From: Acidobacteriota bacterium
Lineage (GTDB): Bacteria; Acidobacteriota; Vicinamibacteria; Vicinamibacterales; SCN-69-37
DNA length: 64,000 bases
Assembly (NCBI GenBank): GCA_016716905.1
Contig: JADJUS010000022.1
Coordinates: forward strand, 744,001 to 808,000
Direction of reading: 5' to 3'
Shown here: piece by piece, positions 1-13,061 of the stretch
Position numbering within the stretch: the stretch's first letter is position 1
Layout of the letters: each line of letters begins with the position of its first letter
Program-made: the position numbers and the translations under genes
The notes under the pieces: model-generated
Databases searched by the model: none
What the model was told of the DNA's origin: nothing
Seen by the model: the letters and a program-made list of their open reading frames with translations, nothing else

Positions 1-71
1 ACCTGGGAGAAGCAGATTCAACCATTGATCACCGAGGACATTTGGGCATTCTGCCCTTCAATGATTGTGCG

Positions 72-112
72 CATTTCGCCATTTCGGTCATTTGTGACAT
101 TTCGCCACTACG
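72..112. repeat. 41-bp CATTT-rich direct repeat, copy 1
   Basis: The block at 72-112 recurs at 725-765 in the same orientation with four mismatches in 41 positions. Internally it is built from degenerate 8-9 nt units around CATTTCGCC/CATTTGTG. Looser copies of the unit continue upstream to about position 30. The two copies bracket the small gene at 121-579. Confidence 0.75.
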
Positions 113-120
113 CCGACTGG

Positions 121-579
121 CTACTGGGTTTTCTTCGTATGAACGATCGTGACCGTCATGGGCGGCTGGCCTGCCTGCGTGCGGGTATGTTCGATCACCA
201 GGCGGCCTTCAGCGTCGATGGTCCAGGTCTGTTTCGAGTCCATCTTCCGGCCGTCGGGATATGTGGTGGCGCTGGTGATGACCACCTTAGTACCGTCCCA
301 AGCCGCCTTCGAGATGGTGACGATCGGTTCGCCGTGCGAGGTGAGTTCGTTGCGGCTCTCGCTGCCGTCGAGTTTGTATGAGGCGTTGTGGCCGTCGCCC
401 TCCGACGCATGGCCCGTGGCGAGTGTCGTCGGCGTGTGCCGCACCACCTGCTCCTGCCCCGCCGCGTCAGCCGGAGTCACGATGACCCACGTGCCTGTGA
501 AGTCCGGCTTCTGCTGAGACTCCAGCATCGCCGACGCGAACACAATCACCGCGAAGGGTGCGATTCGCCAGGTTTTCAC
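121..579 (-). CDS. small secreted protein of unknown function
   Basis: About 153 residues if translation starts at the GTG at 579, chosen because a GGAAAGG sits 8 nt upstream; the frame stays open to an ATG at 624. The N-terminus (KTWRIAPFAVIVFASAM) is a basic start plus hydrophobic core, typical of a signal peptide. The mature part begins KPDFTGTWVI and reads as a small beta-rich domain. Lipocalin-like proteins with a 'DFTGTW' opening are common in Acidobacteriota, but I recognise no catalytic motif. It stands alone, with a REP-like doublet overlapping the region just upstream of the start. Function unknown. Confidence 0.7.
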   Translation of the reverse strand: MKTWRIAPFAVIVFASAMLESQQKPDFTGTWVIVTPADAAGQEQVVRHTPTTLATGHASEGDGHNASYKLDGSESRNELTSHGEPIVTISKAAWDGTKVVITSATTYPDGRKMDSKQTWTIDAEGRLVIEHTRTQAGQPPMTVTIVHTKKTQ

Positions 580-608
580 AGCGTCCACCTTTCCCCAGTT
601 GACAGATC

Positions 609-670
609 GTAGCGTGCGCCCCATCTCAGGCGCACGCCAAACCGCGGCCTTGAGATTCAGGCCGCGCTAC
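609..670. repeat. REP-like palindromic doublet
   Basis: Two hairpins in tandem: 612-637 (9-bp stem GCGTGCGCC with an 8-nt loop) and 643-666 (stem CGCGGCCT, loop TGAGATTC). GTAGCG at 609-614 and CGCTAC at 665-670 can also pair, closing the doublet. The second hairpin has the same core as 47033-47056 and resembles 4599-4618 and 59185-59251. Confidence 0.75.
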
Positions 671-724
671 GTACGGACGGCCTTTGAGACATTTGAGCCA
701 ATCCAACCATTGACCCATTGCAGA

Positions 725-765
725 CATTTCGCCATTTCGGACATTTGTGTCATTTCCCCATTACG
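725..765. repeat. 41-bp CATTT-rich direct repeat, copy 2
   Basis: Second copy of the block at 72-112, with four mismatches, just downstream of the DUF4175 stop codon. The pair suggests a short repeat that was duplicated or spread around the small gene between them. Confidence 0.75.
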
Positions 766-776
766 CGAGCTCTTGA

Positions 777-4583
<3,807 letters not shown>

Positions 4584-4598
4584 ACGCTTCTCCTAATT

Positions 4599-4618
4599 GG
4601 CGGGGCTGAAGCCCCGCC
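4599..4618. repeat. REP-like hairpin with TGAA loop
   Basis: Perfect 8-bp stem GGCGGGGC with loop TGAA, followed by CTCCGTACGG. It sits in the 46-bp gap between the BatA-like gene and the DUF4175 gene. The same architecture, with a different stem and a CTCCG flank, is seen at 59185-59204. Confidence 0.7.
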
Positions 4619-4629
4619 CTCCGTACGGG

Positions 4630-6711
4630 CTACCGAATACCGAACGCCGGCTTCTGCGAGAGCCGGTTCGCGATAATGCTTTCAGCGACGAGTAAGACAA
4701 ACCCGACGAGCAACAGGAACCACCAAATGGACTGACGCCGTTCGCTCTCCGCCGGCTTGATGTCGGTGGGCACGCTCGTGCCCACGAGTGACGCCTTGCC
4801 GGTGGCTCCGGCCGTGAACTCCTGCGCGTCCATGGACGCGAGATCCGACTCGCCTGGGTCGATGTTCACCGCCAGCGTAAACGGCCGTCCCGAAGATGCC
4901 GCGCCCTGCGGCCGGACTTCGTAGAAGCCCTGCTCGCGCAACTCCACCGACATCCCGGACTGGCCGCCAACGGTCTGCCGGCTGCCGCCAGGCGAGACCA
5001 CAAGCGCCGACGTCACGCGGTCATCGGTGCCGCCGGACGTGAGCGCCGCCACACGCTGCGACACATCCACCACCTGCCCGGCGTTCTGCCAGGCGGGCTG
5101 CACTTCCACCTGCCCGAGATACCGCGCCACCTGATGCAGCATCGGCACGAACACGGGCTTGAGGACCAAATCGTTCCAGTTACTGTCGAGTGTGGACCCA
5201 AACGCGATCACTTTTCCAGCGCCCACACGACGCTCGGACATGGCCACTGAGCCGTCGGCAAACCGGGCCAGAACGAGGTCTCCGGCGGCGGGCGAAATGG
5301 GCCGATACCGGAAGAACCGCACGCCGGAAAAATCGCCGCTCTTGGGCGTCTTGAACAACTCGAACACCACGTGGCTGAAGTCGATCACGCCAAGGGTTTC
5401 GGCCCGTCCACCCGCGGCGTCCTTCGGCTCAGCCAGCGTTCCGGGCAGAAGGGCGCCTTCGCCATCAAGCGGCCCGCCCCGCGATCCGACGATGGTGAGG
5501 ATGCCGCCTCCGCGTTCAACAAAACCCTTGAGCGCCGGCCCAAGCGCGCCCGGCATGGTGGCATCGCTGACGATGAGCACGCTGGCGCGGGAAATAGCCG
5601 GCGCGGTGAGCTTCGACATCGGCACCACCTGCACATCGAACTGCTTCGGTGAGCCGACATCAAGCGCCGCCGCCAGATACAGGCTCTCGGCGGCTTCGGC
5701 GCCATCGCGCACGGCGATGATGACCGGCGTCGGTCGCGCGGGCGACAAGACGAACTGGAAAACGTTGTCGGCCGCCAGACTATCGGTGCCGGCTTTCACC
5801 CGACCGCGCACAAAGGACTGCGCCAGCGTGAACGCCGGGAACACCACGGCATTTGTCACGCCGGGCGTCAGCGTCGTTCGCGACGTCGCCACTTCCAGCC
5901 CGTCGATCTCGAGCACCACGGGCACGTTCTCAACCGGCTTGGGGCCGCGATTGGCAATGGCCGCAGTCACGATGATGCGCTCTTCGTTCGCGAAACGTGT
6001 GCGGTTAAACGTGACCGATGTCACCGACACGTTCGCGGTGTCAGTGGCCGCGACCGACACCGGCGTAAACGTCGTGCCTTCCGGAAACTGAATCTGTTCT
6101 GGACGGTCCCACCCGGTGCGTTGCATGTCGGAAACGACGACCGCTTCCTTGCGTCCGAGTGTAGACCGCGAGAGCAGGCTCTGCGCCAGCCGCAACGCCG
6201 GGGCATACCTGGAACCCGCAGCCGAGAGTTCTGCGGCATCCACCGCCGCGCGCAGCCGCGTTTTGTCGCCGGTGGCGCGCACGTTTTCCTCGGCGCTGCG
6301 ATCGAACAACACGAGTGTGGCCTGGTCGCCGTTGCCGAGGCCGTCGATGACCTTCTTGGCTTCGTCTTTCGCGCGCTGCCAGTGGTCGCCGTAGCCCATG
6401 CTGGCCGACCGATCGAGCAGCACCACCACTTCGCGCGCACCGGCGTTCGCGATTGACGCCTGCACCGGCGTCTGGCTGAAGAAGGGCCGCGAGAACGCCA
6501 GCACCGTGAGCAAGACAGCGGCCGACCGCAGGAGGAACAGCAGCCAGTTGTTGATACGGCGGCGCTGCACCGACTGATACGGCACCCGGCGCAGGAACAT
6601 TAATGAGGGGAATTCCACCGGCGTCTTGCGCTCGCGCTGGATCAGGTGCACGAGCACCGGAACGGCCAGCGCGGCAAGGCCCAGAAGGAATAACGGGGTG
6701 AGAAATGACAT
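4630..6711 (-). CDS. BatA-like membrane protein with VWA domain
   Basis: 693 residues. The N-terminus (SFLTPLFLLGLAALAVPVLVH, then QRERKTPVEFPSLMFLRRV) is the aerotolerance-regulator/BatA N-terminal region with two membrane segments. A von Willebrand A domain follows with the MIDAS start VVLLDRSASMG near residues 95-105. A GATase-like beta region comes next, and one C-terminal membrane segment lies near 670-685. Proteins of this type are co-encoded with MoxR ATPases and DUF58 proteins, where VWA domains are thought to mediate metal-dependent assembly. It lies 3 bp after the DUF58 gene, so it is co-transcribed. The exact partner is unknown. Confidence 0.88.
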   Translation of the reverse strand: MSFLTPLFLLGLAALAVPVLVHLIQRERKTPVEFPSLMFLRRVPYQSVQRRRINNWLLFLLRSAAVLLTVLAFSRPFFSQTPVQASIANAGAREVVVLLDRSASMGYGDHWQRAKDEAKKVIDGLGNGDQATLVLFDRSAEENVRATGDKTRLRAAVDAAELSAAGSRYAPALRLAQSLLSRSTLGRKEAVVVSDMQRTGWDRPEQIQFPEGTTFTPVSVAATDTANVSVTSVTFNRTRFANEERIIVTAAIANRGPKPVENVPVVLEIDGLEVATSRTTLTPGVTNAVVFPAFTLAQSFVRGRVKAGTDSLAADNVFQFVLSPARPTPVIIAVRDGAEAAESLYLAAALDVGSPKQFDVQVVPMSKLTAPAISRASVLIVSDATMPGALGPALKGFVERGGGILTIVGSRGGPLDGEGALLPGTLAEPKDAAGGRAETLGVIDFSHVVFELFKTPKSGDFSGVRFFRYRPISPAAGDLVLARFADGSVAMSERRVGAGKVIAFGSTLDSNWNDLVLKPVFVPMLHQVARYLGQVEVQPAWQNAGQVVDVSQRVAALTSGGTDDRVTSALVVSPGGSRQTVGGQSGMSVELREQGFYEVRPQGAASSGRPFTLAVNIDPGESDLASMDAQEFTAGATGKASLVGTSVPTDIKPAESERRQSIWWFLLLVGFVLLVAESIIANRLSQKPAFGIR

Positions 6712-6714
6712 CGC

Positions 6715-7638
6715 TTATCTCACCCGCATCATGCGCTCGCGGTTCGCCAGGTAATTAAACAGCGCATCGTCCAACGGGCGCGACGTGTTCACGAGTGTGT
6801 AGTCCACGCGAATCTCCGAGAACTTCGTGCGCAACGCGTCGATGTGCGCGTTGATCAGTTCGCGGTACTGCGCCAGCAGCGATTCAGGCACGATCGGCAC
6901 TTCTTCGCCGGTCTCCAGATCCTGAAATCGCGAGGCTTCGCGATACGGGAAATCGAGTTCGGCCGGGTCCAGCACATGGAACACCATGATGTCGTTGCCC
7001 AGGAACCGGTACGGCTTGATGGCTTCGACGATTTCGTCCGGCTCTTCGTAGAGGTCCGAAATCAGCGCCACCACGCTGCGGCGCTTGAAGTGTTCGGCGA
7101 TCTTCTCGAGCGGCGCGCGCAACCGGCCCGCCCGCACCGGTTGCGCCCGGTCGAGTGTGTGGAGCAATACGTCGAAGTGTTTCGCCGACGGCGGCACGTA
7201 GGTGACCACTTCCTCGTCGAAGGTCACAATGCCCACGCGGTCGCGCTGCCGGTGCGCCATGTAGGCCAGGCACGCCGCCAGAAACCGCGAGTAGTCGATC
7301 TTGGTCACGCCACCGTTGCTGCCGAACGACATCGATTTCGAGATGTCGAGCAGGACGACGAAATTCGTGTTGGTGTCGGCCTCGTACTGCTTGACGTAGT
7401 ACTTGTCCGTGCGCGCGTAGAGCCGCCAATCCACGCGGCGGATGTCGTCACCGGGCACGTAGCCCCGGTGTTCGGCGAAGTCGATGGACGCGCCGAAATG
7501 CGGCGCGCGGTGGAGGCCGTTGATGAAGCCGTCCACCACGTTGCGGGCGAGCAGATCCAGATTGCCGACACGTGCCAGCACCTTGGGGTCGACAAACCTC
7601 GCCCCCGGCATCGCTCCGGACTGTTCGTGGCGCTCCAT
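6715..7638 (-). CDS. DUF58 domain protein
   Basis: 307 residues, cytosolic (no signal peptide or membrane segment). It carries the DUF58 hallmark RRVDWRLYARTDKYYVKQYE near residues 70-90, followed by a VWA-like fold beginning FVVLLDISKSMSFG, so a MIDAS-like DxSxS is present. DUF58 proteins pair with MoxR AAA ATPases. It lies between moxR and the BatA-like gene. The 34-bp gap to moxR is filled by a 7-nt tandem repeat that also supplies the AGGA ribosome-binding core before this ATG. Confidence 0.9.
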   Translation of the reverse strand: MERHEQSGAMPGARFVDPKVLARVGNLDLLARNVVDGFINGLHRAPHFGASIDFAEHRGYVPGDDIRRVDWRLYARTDKYYVKQYEADTNTNFVVLLDISKSMSFGSNGGVTKIDYSRFLAACLAYMAHRQRDRVGIVTFDEEVVTYVPPSAKHFDVLLHTLDRAQPVRAGRLRAPLEKIAEHFKRRSVVALISDLYEEPDEIVEAIKPYRFLGNDIMVFHVLDPAELDFPYREASRFQDLETGEEVPIVPESLLAQYRELINAHIDALRTKFSEIRVDYTLVNTSRPLDDALFNYLANRERMMRVR

Positions 7639-7640
7639 TG

Positions 7641-7674
7641 GGTCCTGAGTCCTGGGTCCTGAGTCCAGGGTCCT
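7641..7674. repeat. 7-nt tandem micro-repeat between moxR and the DUF58 gene
   Basis: The unit TCCTGRG is repeated almost five times (plus strand GGTCCTGAGTCCTGGGTCC and onward). It fills the whole gap between the moxR stop codon and the DUF58 start. Read on the coding strand it gives repeated AGGACYC, so each unit contains an AGGA Shine-Dalgarno-like core. Confidence 0.8.
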
Positions 7675-8710
7675 ACATACCCGACTTGGGCAGGGGCACC
7701 GACTTCAACAGGTCGTCAATGAGCACGTCGCTCGTGATGCCTTCCGACTCGGCGCGGAAGTTGGTCAACACGCGGTGCCGCAGCACCGGATGCGCCAGCG
7801 ACTTGATGTCGTCGAAACTCACGTGGTACCGGCCGCTCGTGAGCGCACGGGCCTTGGCGCCCAGGATGAGGTACTGCGCCGCGCGAACGCTGGCGCCGAA
7901 CGCCGCATACTTCTTGACCGACTCGGGCGCCTCGGCCGACTTCGGCCGGCTCGTACGCACCAGGCGCAACGCATACCGCATGACCGGCTCGGACACAGGC
8001 ACGCGCCGCACCAACCGCTGGAAGGCCACGAGTTCCGCGCCGGAGACCGGCCGCTGAAACTGCGGGTCCAGAATCGCCGTGGTGGTCCGTACCACTTCGA
8101 ACTCCTCATCTTCCGGCGGGTGTTCGATGACGATGTGGAACATGAAGCGGTCGAGCTGTGCCTCGGGCAGTGGATAGGTGCCCTCGAGTTCGATCGGGTT
8201 CTGTGTGGCGAACACGAAGAACGGCTCTTCGAGGTTGTAGGTGCGCCCCTGGATGGTGACGCGATGTTCCTGCATCGCTTCGAGGAGCGCCGCCTGGGTC
8301 TTGGGTGGCGTGCGGTTGATTTCGTCGGCCAGCACGATGTTCGCGAAGATGGGGCCCGGCGAAAACGCCATCTGGCGCCGGCCGGTGGTGGCATCTTCCT
8401 GGATGATGTCCGTGCCGGTGATGTCGGAGGGCATCAGGTCTGGCGTGAACTGGATGCGGTTGAACTTGAGATCCAGCACCTGAGCCAGCGTCCGAATCAG
8501 CAGCGTCTTGGCCAGACCAGGCACGCCAACGATCAGGCTGTTGCCGCCCACGAACAGCGACAGCAGGATCAGGTTGACCGTTTCGTCCTGTCCGATGATC
8601 AGCTTCTTGAGTTCGGCGATGATCTGCCCGCGCGCGGCATTCATCTTGTCGGCCAGCGCGATGTCGTCGGCCGATTCCATCTTCACAGTGTCTTGCGCGG
8701 TTGTGCTCAC
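7673..8710 (-). CDS. MoxR-family AAA+ ATPase
   Basis: 345 residues. Walker A GVPGLAKT (62-69), Walker B VLADEIN (126-132), sensor-1 ATQNP (168-172) and the family block EGTYPLPEAQLDRFMFH (176-192) are all intact. MoxR ATPases act as chaperone-like remodelers for VWA-containing partners; DUF58 and two VWA proteins are encoded in the same operon. The start at 8710 gives the usual family length. The gap to the upstream DUF4159 gene is 11 bp. Confidence 0.95.
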   Translation of the reverse strand: MSTTAQDTVKMESADDIALADKMNAARGQIIAELKKLIIGQDETVNLILLSLFVGGNSLIVGVPGLAKTLLIRTLAQVLDLKFNRIQFTPDLMPSDITGTDIIQEDATTGRRQMAFSPGPIFANIVLADEINRTPPKTQAALLEAMQEHRVTIQGRTYNLEEPFFVFATQNPIELEGTYPLPEAQLDRFMFHIVIEHPPEDEEFEVVRTTTAILDPQFQRPVSGAELVAFQRLVRRVPVSEPVMRYALRLVRTSRPKSAEAPESVKKYAAFGASVRAAQYLILGAKARALTSGRYHVSFDDIKSLAHPVLRHRVLTNFRAESEGITSDVLIDDLLKSVPLPKSGM

Positions 8711-8721
8711 GTGTGATCCCT

Positions 8722-9519
8722 TCAGTGCGTCATTCCGTAAATGATGTAGTTCACGCCCAGCTTGAACGCTTCGTTCGTGTCTTCAATCGCCCGCACGCCG
8801 CTGTCGGCGAACTCCCAGAATTCCGAAAGGTCGGTGTTGTAGTTGGCGATGGCTATCAGTCGCTTCTTCGGATCGTTGTCTTCGAACAACCCGCGGAAGA
8901 TCGGCTTGCCGTAGTTCTGGAAATACTGCGGGATGACATCGAGCGAATTGATGTCGTAAAACGAGTGGAACACCGGATGATCCGGTGTCATCTCGTGCCA
9001 GATCGCCCTGGGGAACACGCGATTGATCTGCGCTTCGAAGTTGTACCAGTGCTCGTTGCGGAAGTCGTCGAAAATCAGGAACCCGCCCTTTTCGATATAG
9101 GCCTTGAGGCCCGCCAGTTCGGCCTCCGACATCTGCCAGAAACCCGGCTCGGCCATATAGGCCACCGGGTAGTTGAACAGTTCCGGATCGTCGAGCGCCA
9201 GGATGTTGGTTTCGCCATCCATATGCGGATTGAGCAGGGTCACGGCGTTGATGATCTTCATGAAGTGCTCATCACCGCGCGGATAATCGTGAATCCAGCT
9301 CGTTCCGCCCCGTCCGAAGCCGCGGTACATCAACCGCACAAAGGTGAACCGGCCGTCGTAGGGGACGTTGCCGTGAATCTGACCGCCGGTCTGGAAACGC
9401 TCGTCGCCTCCGCCCCGCTGGCGGTTGCTCCCACGCTGGGCCTGCGCCGTGAGGCCCAGAGACACGACGACGGCGCCCAGGATCAGCGCCCACGCCGCCC
9501 GATGACTTGTCCGCTTCAT
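8722..9519 (-). CDS. secreted DUF4159 protein
   Basis: 265 residues from the ATG at 9519. I chose this start over an upstream in-frame one because it forms an ATGA overlap with the preceding gene and opens a clear signal peptide (MKRTSHRAAWALILGAVVVS, cleavage near AQA). The mature protein contains FTFVRLMYRG, an aromatic-rich block and a GGFLIFDDFRNE segment, as in DUF4159 proteins, which resemble a degenerate class I glutamine-amidotransferase fold. DUF4159 genes regularly neighbour MoxR/VWA operons. The biochemical role is unknown. Confidence 0.85.
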   Translation of the reverse strand: MKRTSHRAAWALILGAVVVSLGLTAQAQRGSNRQRGGGDERFQTGGQIHGNVPYDGRFTFVRLMYRGFGRGGTSWIHDYPRGDEHFMKIINAVTLLNPHMDGETNILALDDPELFNYPVAYMAEPGFWQMSEAELAGLKAYIEKGGFLIFDDFRNEHWYNFEAQINRVFPRAIWHEMTPDHPVFHSFYDINSLDVIPQYFQNYGKPIFRGLFEDNDPKKRLIAIANYNTDLSEFWEFADSGVRAIEDTNEAFKLGVNYIIYGMTH

Positions 9520-11819
9520 GCCAACCCCCTTGCCCGGCGATACAGCCACTCGGTGCCGGTCAGGGCCACAAGCAGCAGGAACAACACCGGCATGTCCCAC
9601 AGGTCTTTCTCTTCTACGACCGTGACGCCCCGCCCGCTCATCGTCAAGGCGTCCGAAAGGCCGGACGTATCGGCGGACTTGAAGAACTTGCCTTCCGTTT
9701 CTTCAGCCAGGCGGCGCAGTAACGACCCGCGCATGGCCGGGTCGAAGTATTCGCGTTCGCTCGGCGCCGCGCGCAGGTGGGTGACCGAGGTCCCCAGCGT
9801 TTCGCCGTTTTTGGTGGCCGTCACGCGCACTTCGTACGTGCCTTCTTCGGCCGGCGCAAACGTCGCCTGGTACTCACCGTCGCGCTTGACGCTCCACGAC
9901 ATCGGCACGTCGCTGACGATGCCCGTTGGTGAGCGCACCGTCGCGACAACCCGGGCATCGTTCACATCGGTGTACTTCTTGTCGCCTACCTGGGCCGTGA
10001 GCGTCACGGGCTCGCGCGGTTCCACGCGCTCGGGGGAACTCGACACTTCAACAACCCCGGGCACGCCATCCACCACCCAGCGCAGCAACCGCTGCCAGAA
10101 CTGGTGATGCGTCAGGTCGGTGGCCGGCATCGTGGCGTGCATGCGCCAGAGCCACGAGTCCTGCACGGCGAAGGCCACGGCCTTGCCGCGGCCGTAGCGC
10201 TGCGCCGACAGGATGTGTTGCTCGCGGCCGCGTTCGTCCTCGCCTTTGAGGAGCACCGTGGCGCCGGGCTTGACGGCATCAATCGGATTCACGCTGGTCA
10301 GGCGAGGCAACTTGCCCCACGCTTCAATCGAGCCTTTTTCGGTGGCGGCGAGCTGCGCCAGGGGATGCGCCAGTCCTGCTCGAGCCGGTTCTATGGCGAC
10401 GTGCGAGAAGTAGTCGGTTGAACGCGCGTTGGTGGCGGCGTTGAGCGCCACCGGCATCGCTTCGGCAACGGGCGTACCGCCCCAGCCGCCTTCGGCGAAC
10501 GACCGCCGGCCGCCCAGCGTCAGCAACCCGCCACCGCGCCGGCCCACGAAGTCGGCAATCATCCGCAACTGCTCAACTGTGAACGCGCTGGCCTCAACGC
10601 TGCCGAGGATCAACCCCGAGTAGGCGAAGAGGTCCTCTTCCTTGAGTGGGAATCCTTCGATGAGTTCATCCGGCGTGTCGATCCCCAGGCGAAGGAACTT
10701 CGTGGGCGACGATGGCGTGGCCGCGGCGGTGCGCTGCAGCAGCACCACTTGAATATTTGGGTCGGCCTCAAGCGCCTGCTTGATGAACTTGGCTTCGAAC
10801 CTCGGCTCGCCTTCCAGGTACAACAACTTCACGCGGCGGTCGAGCACTTCGATCACGCTTTCGCGGGCGTTGTTCTGCGGAACCTGCTCACCCGCCTGCT
10901 CGGGAATCCGGAACTTGAACCGGCGCAAACCGGCCTCGTCCACCTTGAACCGCACGCGCACGGTGGCCGCTTCGCCGTTGTCGGGCATCGGCACGTCCTG
11001 CGTGTCCACCACGCGGCCTTCGCTCTCGACAATCAATGGCAGCGTCTGGCCTTCGAATCCAGTCTGTGTGATGACTACGTCCAGCACCAGGAACGAACCC
11101 TTGAGTGCCTGGCGCGGTGTCTCCACGCGACTGACCTGAATGTCGCGCGTCATCTTCTCTTCGCCGACGCCCACGGTAAACACGGGAATGTTCTCGGCCT
11201 TCAGGTCGGTAATCGATGAATCAAGCGTGGTTTCAGAAGTATCGGCACCGTCGGAGACGACGATGAGGCCGGAGAGCGGGAGGCCCGAGAGTTCGTCTTT
11301 CGCGCGACCAAGCGCGTCGCCCAACCGGCTGCCTGTGCCGTCGAAGGTCAGGTCGCCGGCCGCGTTGAGCCGTTCGGTGAAAGAAGAGAAGCGATAGGTC
11401 CGAACGACGAACTTTTCGGAGAGCTTGGCAAGCATCGGGCCGGCCGCGGTGCCGAAGTTTTCAGTGACGTAGTTGCCGCGCGGATGCCCCTCAAGGTCCG
11501 CCACCTGCATACTGCGCGAGTCATCAAGGAGCACGCCAACGAAGTTCTGTTGCGGCACCGCAACTTTGAGTACCAGCATGGGGCGCAGCAGGCACACGGC
11601 AAGCAGGGCGAGCGCCGCGATACGCAAGCCGACGATCACCGCGCGGTCGCGTGCGCCGTGGCCGCGCACATTTCGATAGGTCAGGAGGGCGTACACCGCC
11701 GCGCCCGTCGCTGCCAGTACAAGACCGGCCATCCAGCGGGAGCTGCCCCAGACAAAGTCTCCCTGCTCGAAGACCAGAGGCTGGTACTTGAACAGGAATT
11801 GATAGACGGATGCGAGCAC
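9516..11819 (-). CDS. membrane-anchored VWA / glutamine-amidotransferase-like protein
   Basis: 767 residues. Two N-terminal membrane helices (about 27-47 and 62-85) precede a VWA domain with MIDAS motif LLDDSRSM (near 98-105). A flavodoxin/GATase1-like region follows (GGGLLTLGGRRSFAEGGWGG near 450), then a beta-sandwich segment, and a final membrane helix LFLLLVALTGTEWLYRR ends the protein. This layout is the large partner of BatA-type proteins. It is the first gene of the six-gene operon and overlaps the DUF4159 gene by 4 nt. Likely a cell-envelope protein; its exact role is unproven. Confidence 0.85.
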   Translation of the reverse strand: MLASVYQFLFKYQPLVFEQGDFVWGSSRWMAGLVLAATGAAVYALLTYRNVRGHGARDRAVIVGLRIAALALLAVCLLRPMLVLKVAVPQQNFVGVLLDDSRSMQVADLEGHPRGNYVTENFGTAAGPMLAKLSEKFVVRTYRFSSFTERLNAAGDLTFDGTGSRLGDALGRAKDELSGLPLSGLIVVSDGADTSETTLDSSITDLKAENIPVFTVGVGEEKMTRDIQVSRVETPRQALKGSFLVLDVVITQTGFEGQTLPLIVESEGRVVDTQDVPMPDNGEAATVRVRFKVDEAGLRRFKFRIPEQAGEQVPQNNARESVIEVLDRRVKLLYLEGEPRFEAKFIKQALEADPNIQVVLLQRTAAATPSSPTKFLRLGIDTPDELIEGFPLKEEDLFAYSGLILGSVEASAFTVEQLRMIADFVGRRGGGLLTLGGRRSFAEGGWGGTPVAEAMPVALNAATNARSTDYFSHVAIEPARAGLAHPLAQLAATEKGSIEAWGKLPRLTSVNPIDAVKPGATVLLKGEDERGREQHILSAQRYGRGKAVAFAVQDSWLWRMHATMPATDLTHHQFWQRLLRWVVDGVPGVVEVSSSPERVEPREPVTLTAQVGDKKYTDVNDARVVATVRSPTGIVSDVPMSWSVKRDGEYQATFAPAEEGTYEVRVTATKNGETLGTSVTHLRAAPSEREYFDPAMRGSLLRRLAEETEGKFFKSADTSGLSDALTMSGRGVTVVEEKDLWDMPVLFLLLVALTGTEWLYRRARGLA

Positions 11820-11840
11820 GGAAATCGGATTGTATCCCGT

Positions 11841-13061
11841 CTATCGGACGGAGTCGCGCGCAAACGAGACGATCTCGGCGGCCGATGCGGATACTCCACC
11901 CTGCGCCGATTCCGGACGACCGCCGCCTCGGCCGCCGAGAGCGGCCGTGAGCGCTTTGACCCAGGCGCCCGCATCGAAGGAGGCGTCCGTCGCGCGCGCC
12001 ACGACCACCGGTACGGGAGTACCGTCCCCGATGACGACCGCCACGCAGCCGGGATGTGCGGCGATGGCTGACGCCAGCGTCTTGAGCACGTCCATGTCGC
12101 CACCTGCATCGCTGACCAGCACCCGACGGAACGACCCCACGTCTTCGGCCGAGGCCACCAACTGGGCCGCCTCGTGCCCGGCTGCCGCGAGTCTCAATTG
12201 CCGAATCGCCTTCTGGTTCGCGCGCGAGTCGGTCTGCAGGCGTTCGATCGCCGCGCCAATCTCCAGCGGCGCCACGGTCAACTGGCGCACGAGTCCTGTC
12301 ACCACATCGCGCAGGGCCCGGTGCGACGCGACGGCGCGGTGGCCGCACACGAACTCGATGCGGCTGCCGCCTTTGAATCGCTCCCAGCCGGACACGGCGA
12401 TGACGCCGACGCGCCCTGTCGTCGGCGTATGCGTTCCGCCGCAGGCGGAAAGGTCGAAGTTGTCGATATCGATCAGCCGCAACGTACCGGTGCGGGTCGG
12501 GTCTTTGCGCAGCGGCAGCGCAGCGGCTTCGGCTTCGCTCACAAATCGCACATGCACCGGCCGGTCTTCGAAGACCACGTCGCACGCCAGGGTTTCGGCT
12601 GCGGCAATCTCGGCCTGCGTCACTTCGCGGGCGAGGTCGATGGTGCATGACGAGGTGCCCAGATGAAAGCTCTCGGTGCGCACGCCACACGTGCGCTCAA
12701 ACGCCGCGGACAGGATGTGCTGCCCGGTGTGCTGCTGCATGTGGTCGAACCGCCGCGCCCAGTTGACGACGCCGGTGACGGTCTGTCCCGGCTCCAATGG
12801 TCCCGCCACCACGTGAGTGATGACGTTGTCATCGCCATCCACAACCTCAAGCACGGCGTGGCCGCCGAGGGAACCCGTGTCGAAGGGCTGACCGCCGGAC
12901 GTGGGATAAAACGCTGTCCGGTCGAGCGTGATGTGTGATCGGGTGCTCCCGTGCTGTCGTGCTCCCGTGCTGCCGTGCTCCGGTGTGCCTGTGCGCGACT
13001 CCAGCACAGTGGCCTCGAAGGTGGTCTGCAGCGCGTCGGTGTAATACAGGCGATGGGTCAT
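11841..13061 (-). CDS. alanyl-tRNA editing protein (AlaX-like, with DHHA1 domain)
   Basis: 406 residues. It hydrolyses mischarged Ser- or Gly-tRNA(Ala) in the AlaRS editing-domain family. The zinc-site motifs are present: HMQQHTGQHILS (near 107-118) and CGGTHTPTTGRVG (near 206-218). The editing core is preceded by the AlaX N-terminal barrel (FYPTSGGQPFDTG) and followed by a C-terminal DHHA1-like region. An unusual stretch, PEHGSTGARQHGSTRSH (about residues 27-43), is encoded by a tandem 8-nt repeat inserted in a beta-hairpin before LDRTAFYPT. It overlaps queC by 4 nt. Confidence 0.9.
   Translation of the reverse strand: MTHRLYYTDALQTTFEATVLESRTGTPEHGSTGARQHGSTRSHITLDRTAFYPTSGGQPFDTGSLGGHAVLEVVDGDDNVITHVVAGPLEPGQTVTGVVNWARRFDHMQQHTGQHILSAAFERTCGVRTESFHLGTSSCTIDLAREVTQAEIAAAETLACDVVFEDRPVHVRFVSEAEAAALPLRKDPTRTGTLRLIDIDNFDLSACGGTHTPTTGRVGVIAVSGWERFKGGSRIEFVCGHRAVASHRALRDVVTGLVRQLTVAPLEIGAAIERLQTDSRANQKAIRQLRLAAAGHEAAQLVASAEDVGSFRRVLVSDAGGDMDVLKTLASAIAAHPGCVAVVIGDGTPVPVVVARATDASFDAGAWVKALTAALGGRGGGRPESAQGGVSASAAEIVSFARDSVR
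12941..12988. repeat. 8-nt tandem micro-repeat inside the alaX-like gene
   Basis: Degenerate units of the type CCGTGCTS (GTGCTCCCGTGCTGTCGTGC and onward) run about six times through the 5' part of the alaX-like reading frame. They encode the low-complexity HGSTGARQHGSTR segment without breaking the frame. Confidence 0.8.

Noticed and set aside
8701..10107. 468-codon plus-strand frame
   Set aside because: Antisense to the DUF4159 gene and the VWA membrane protein, both of which have family motifs.
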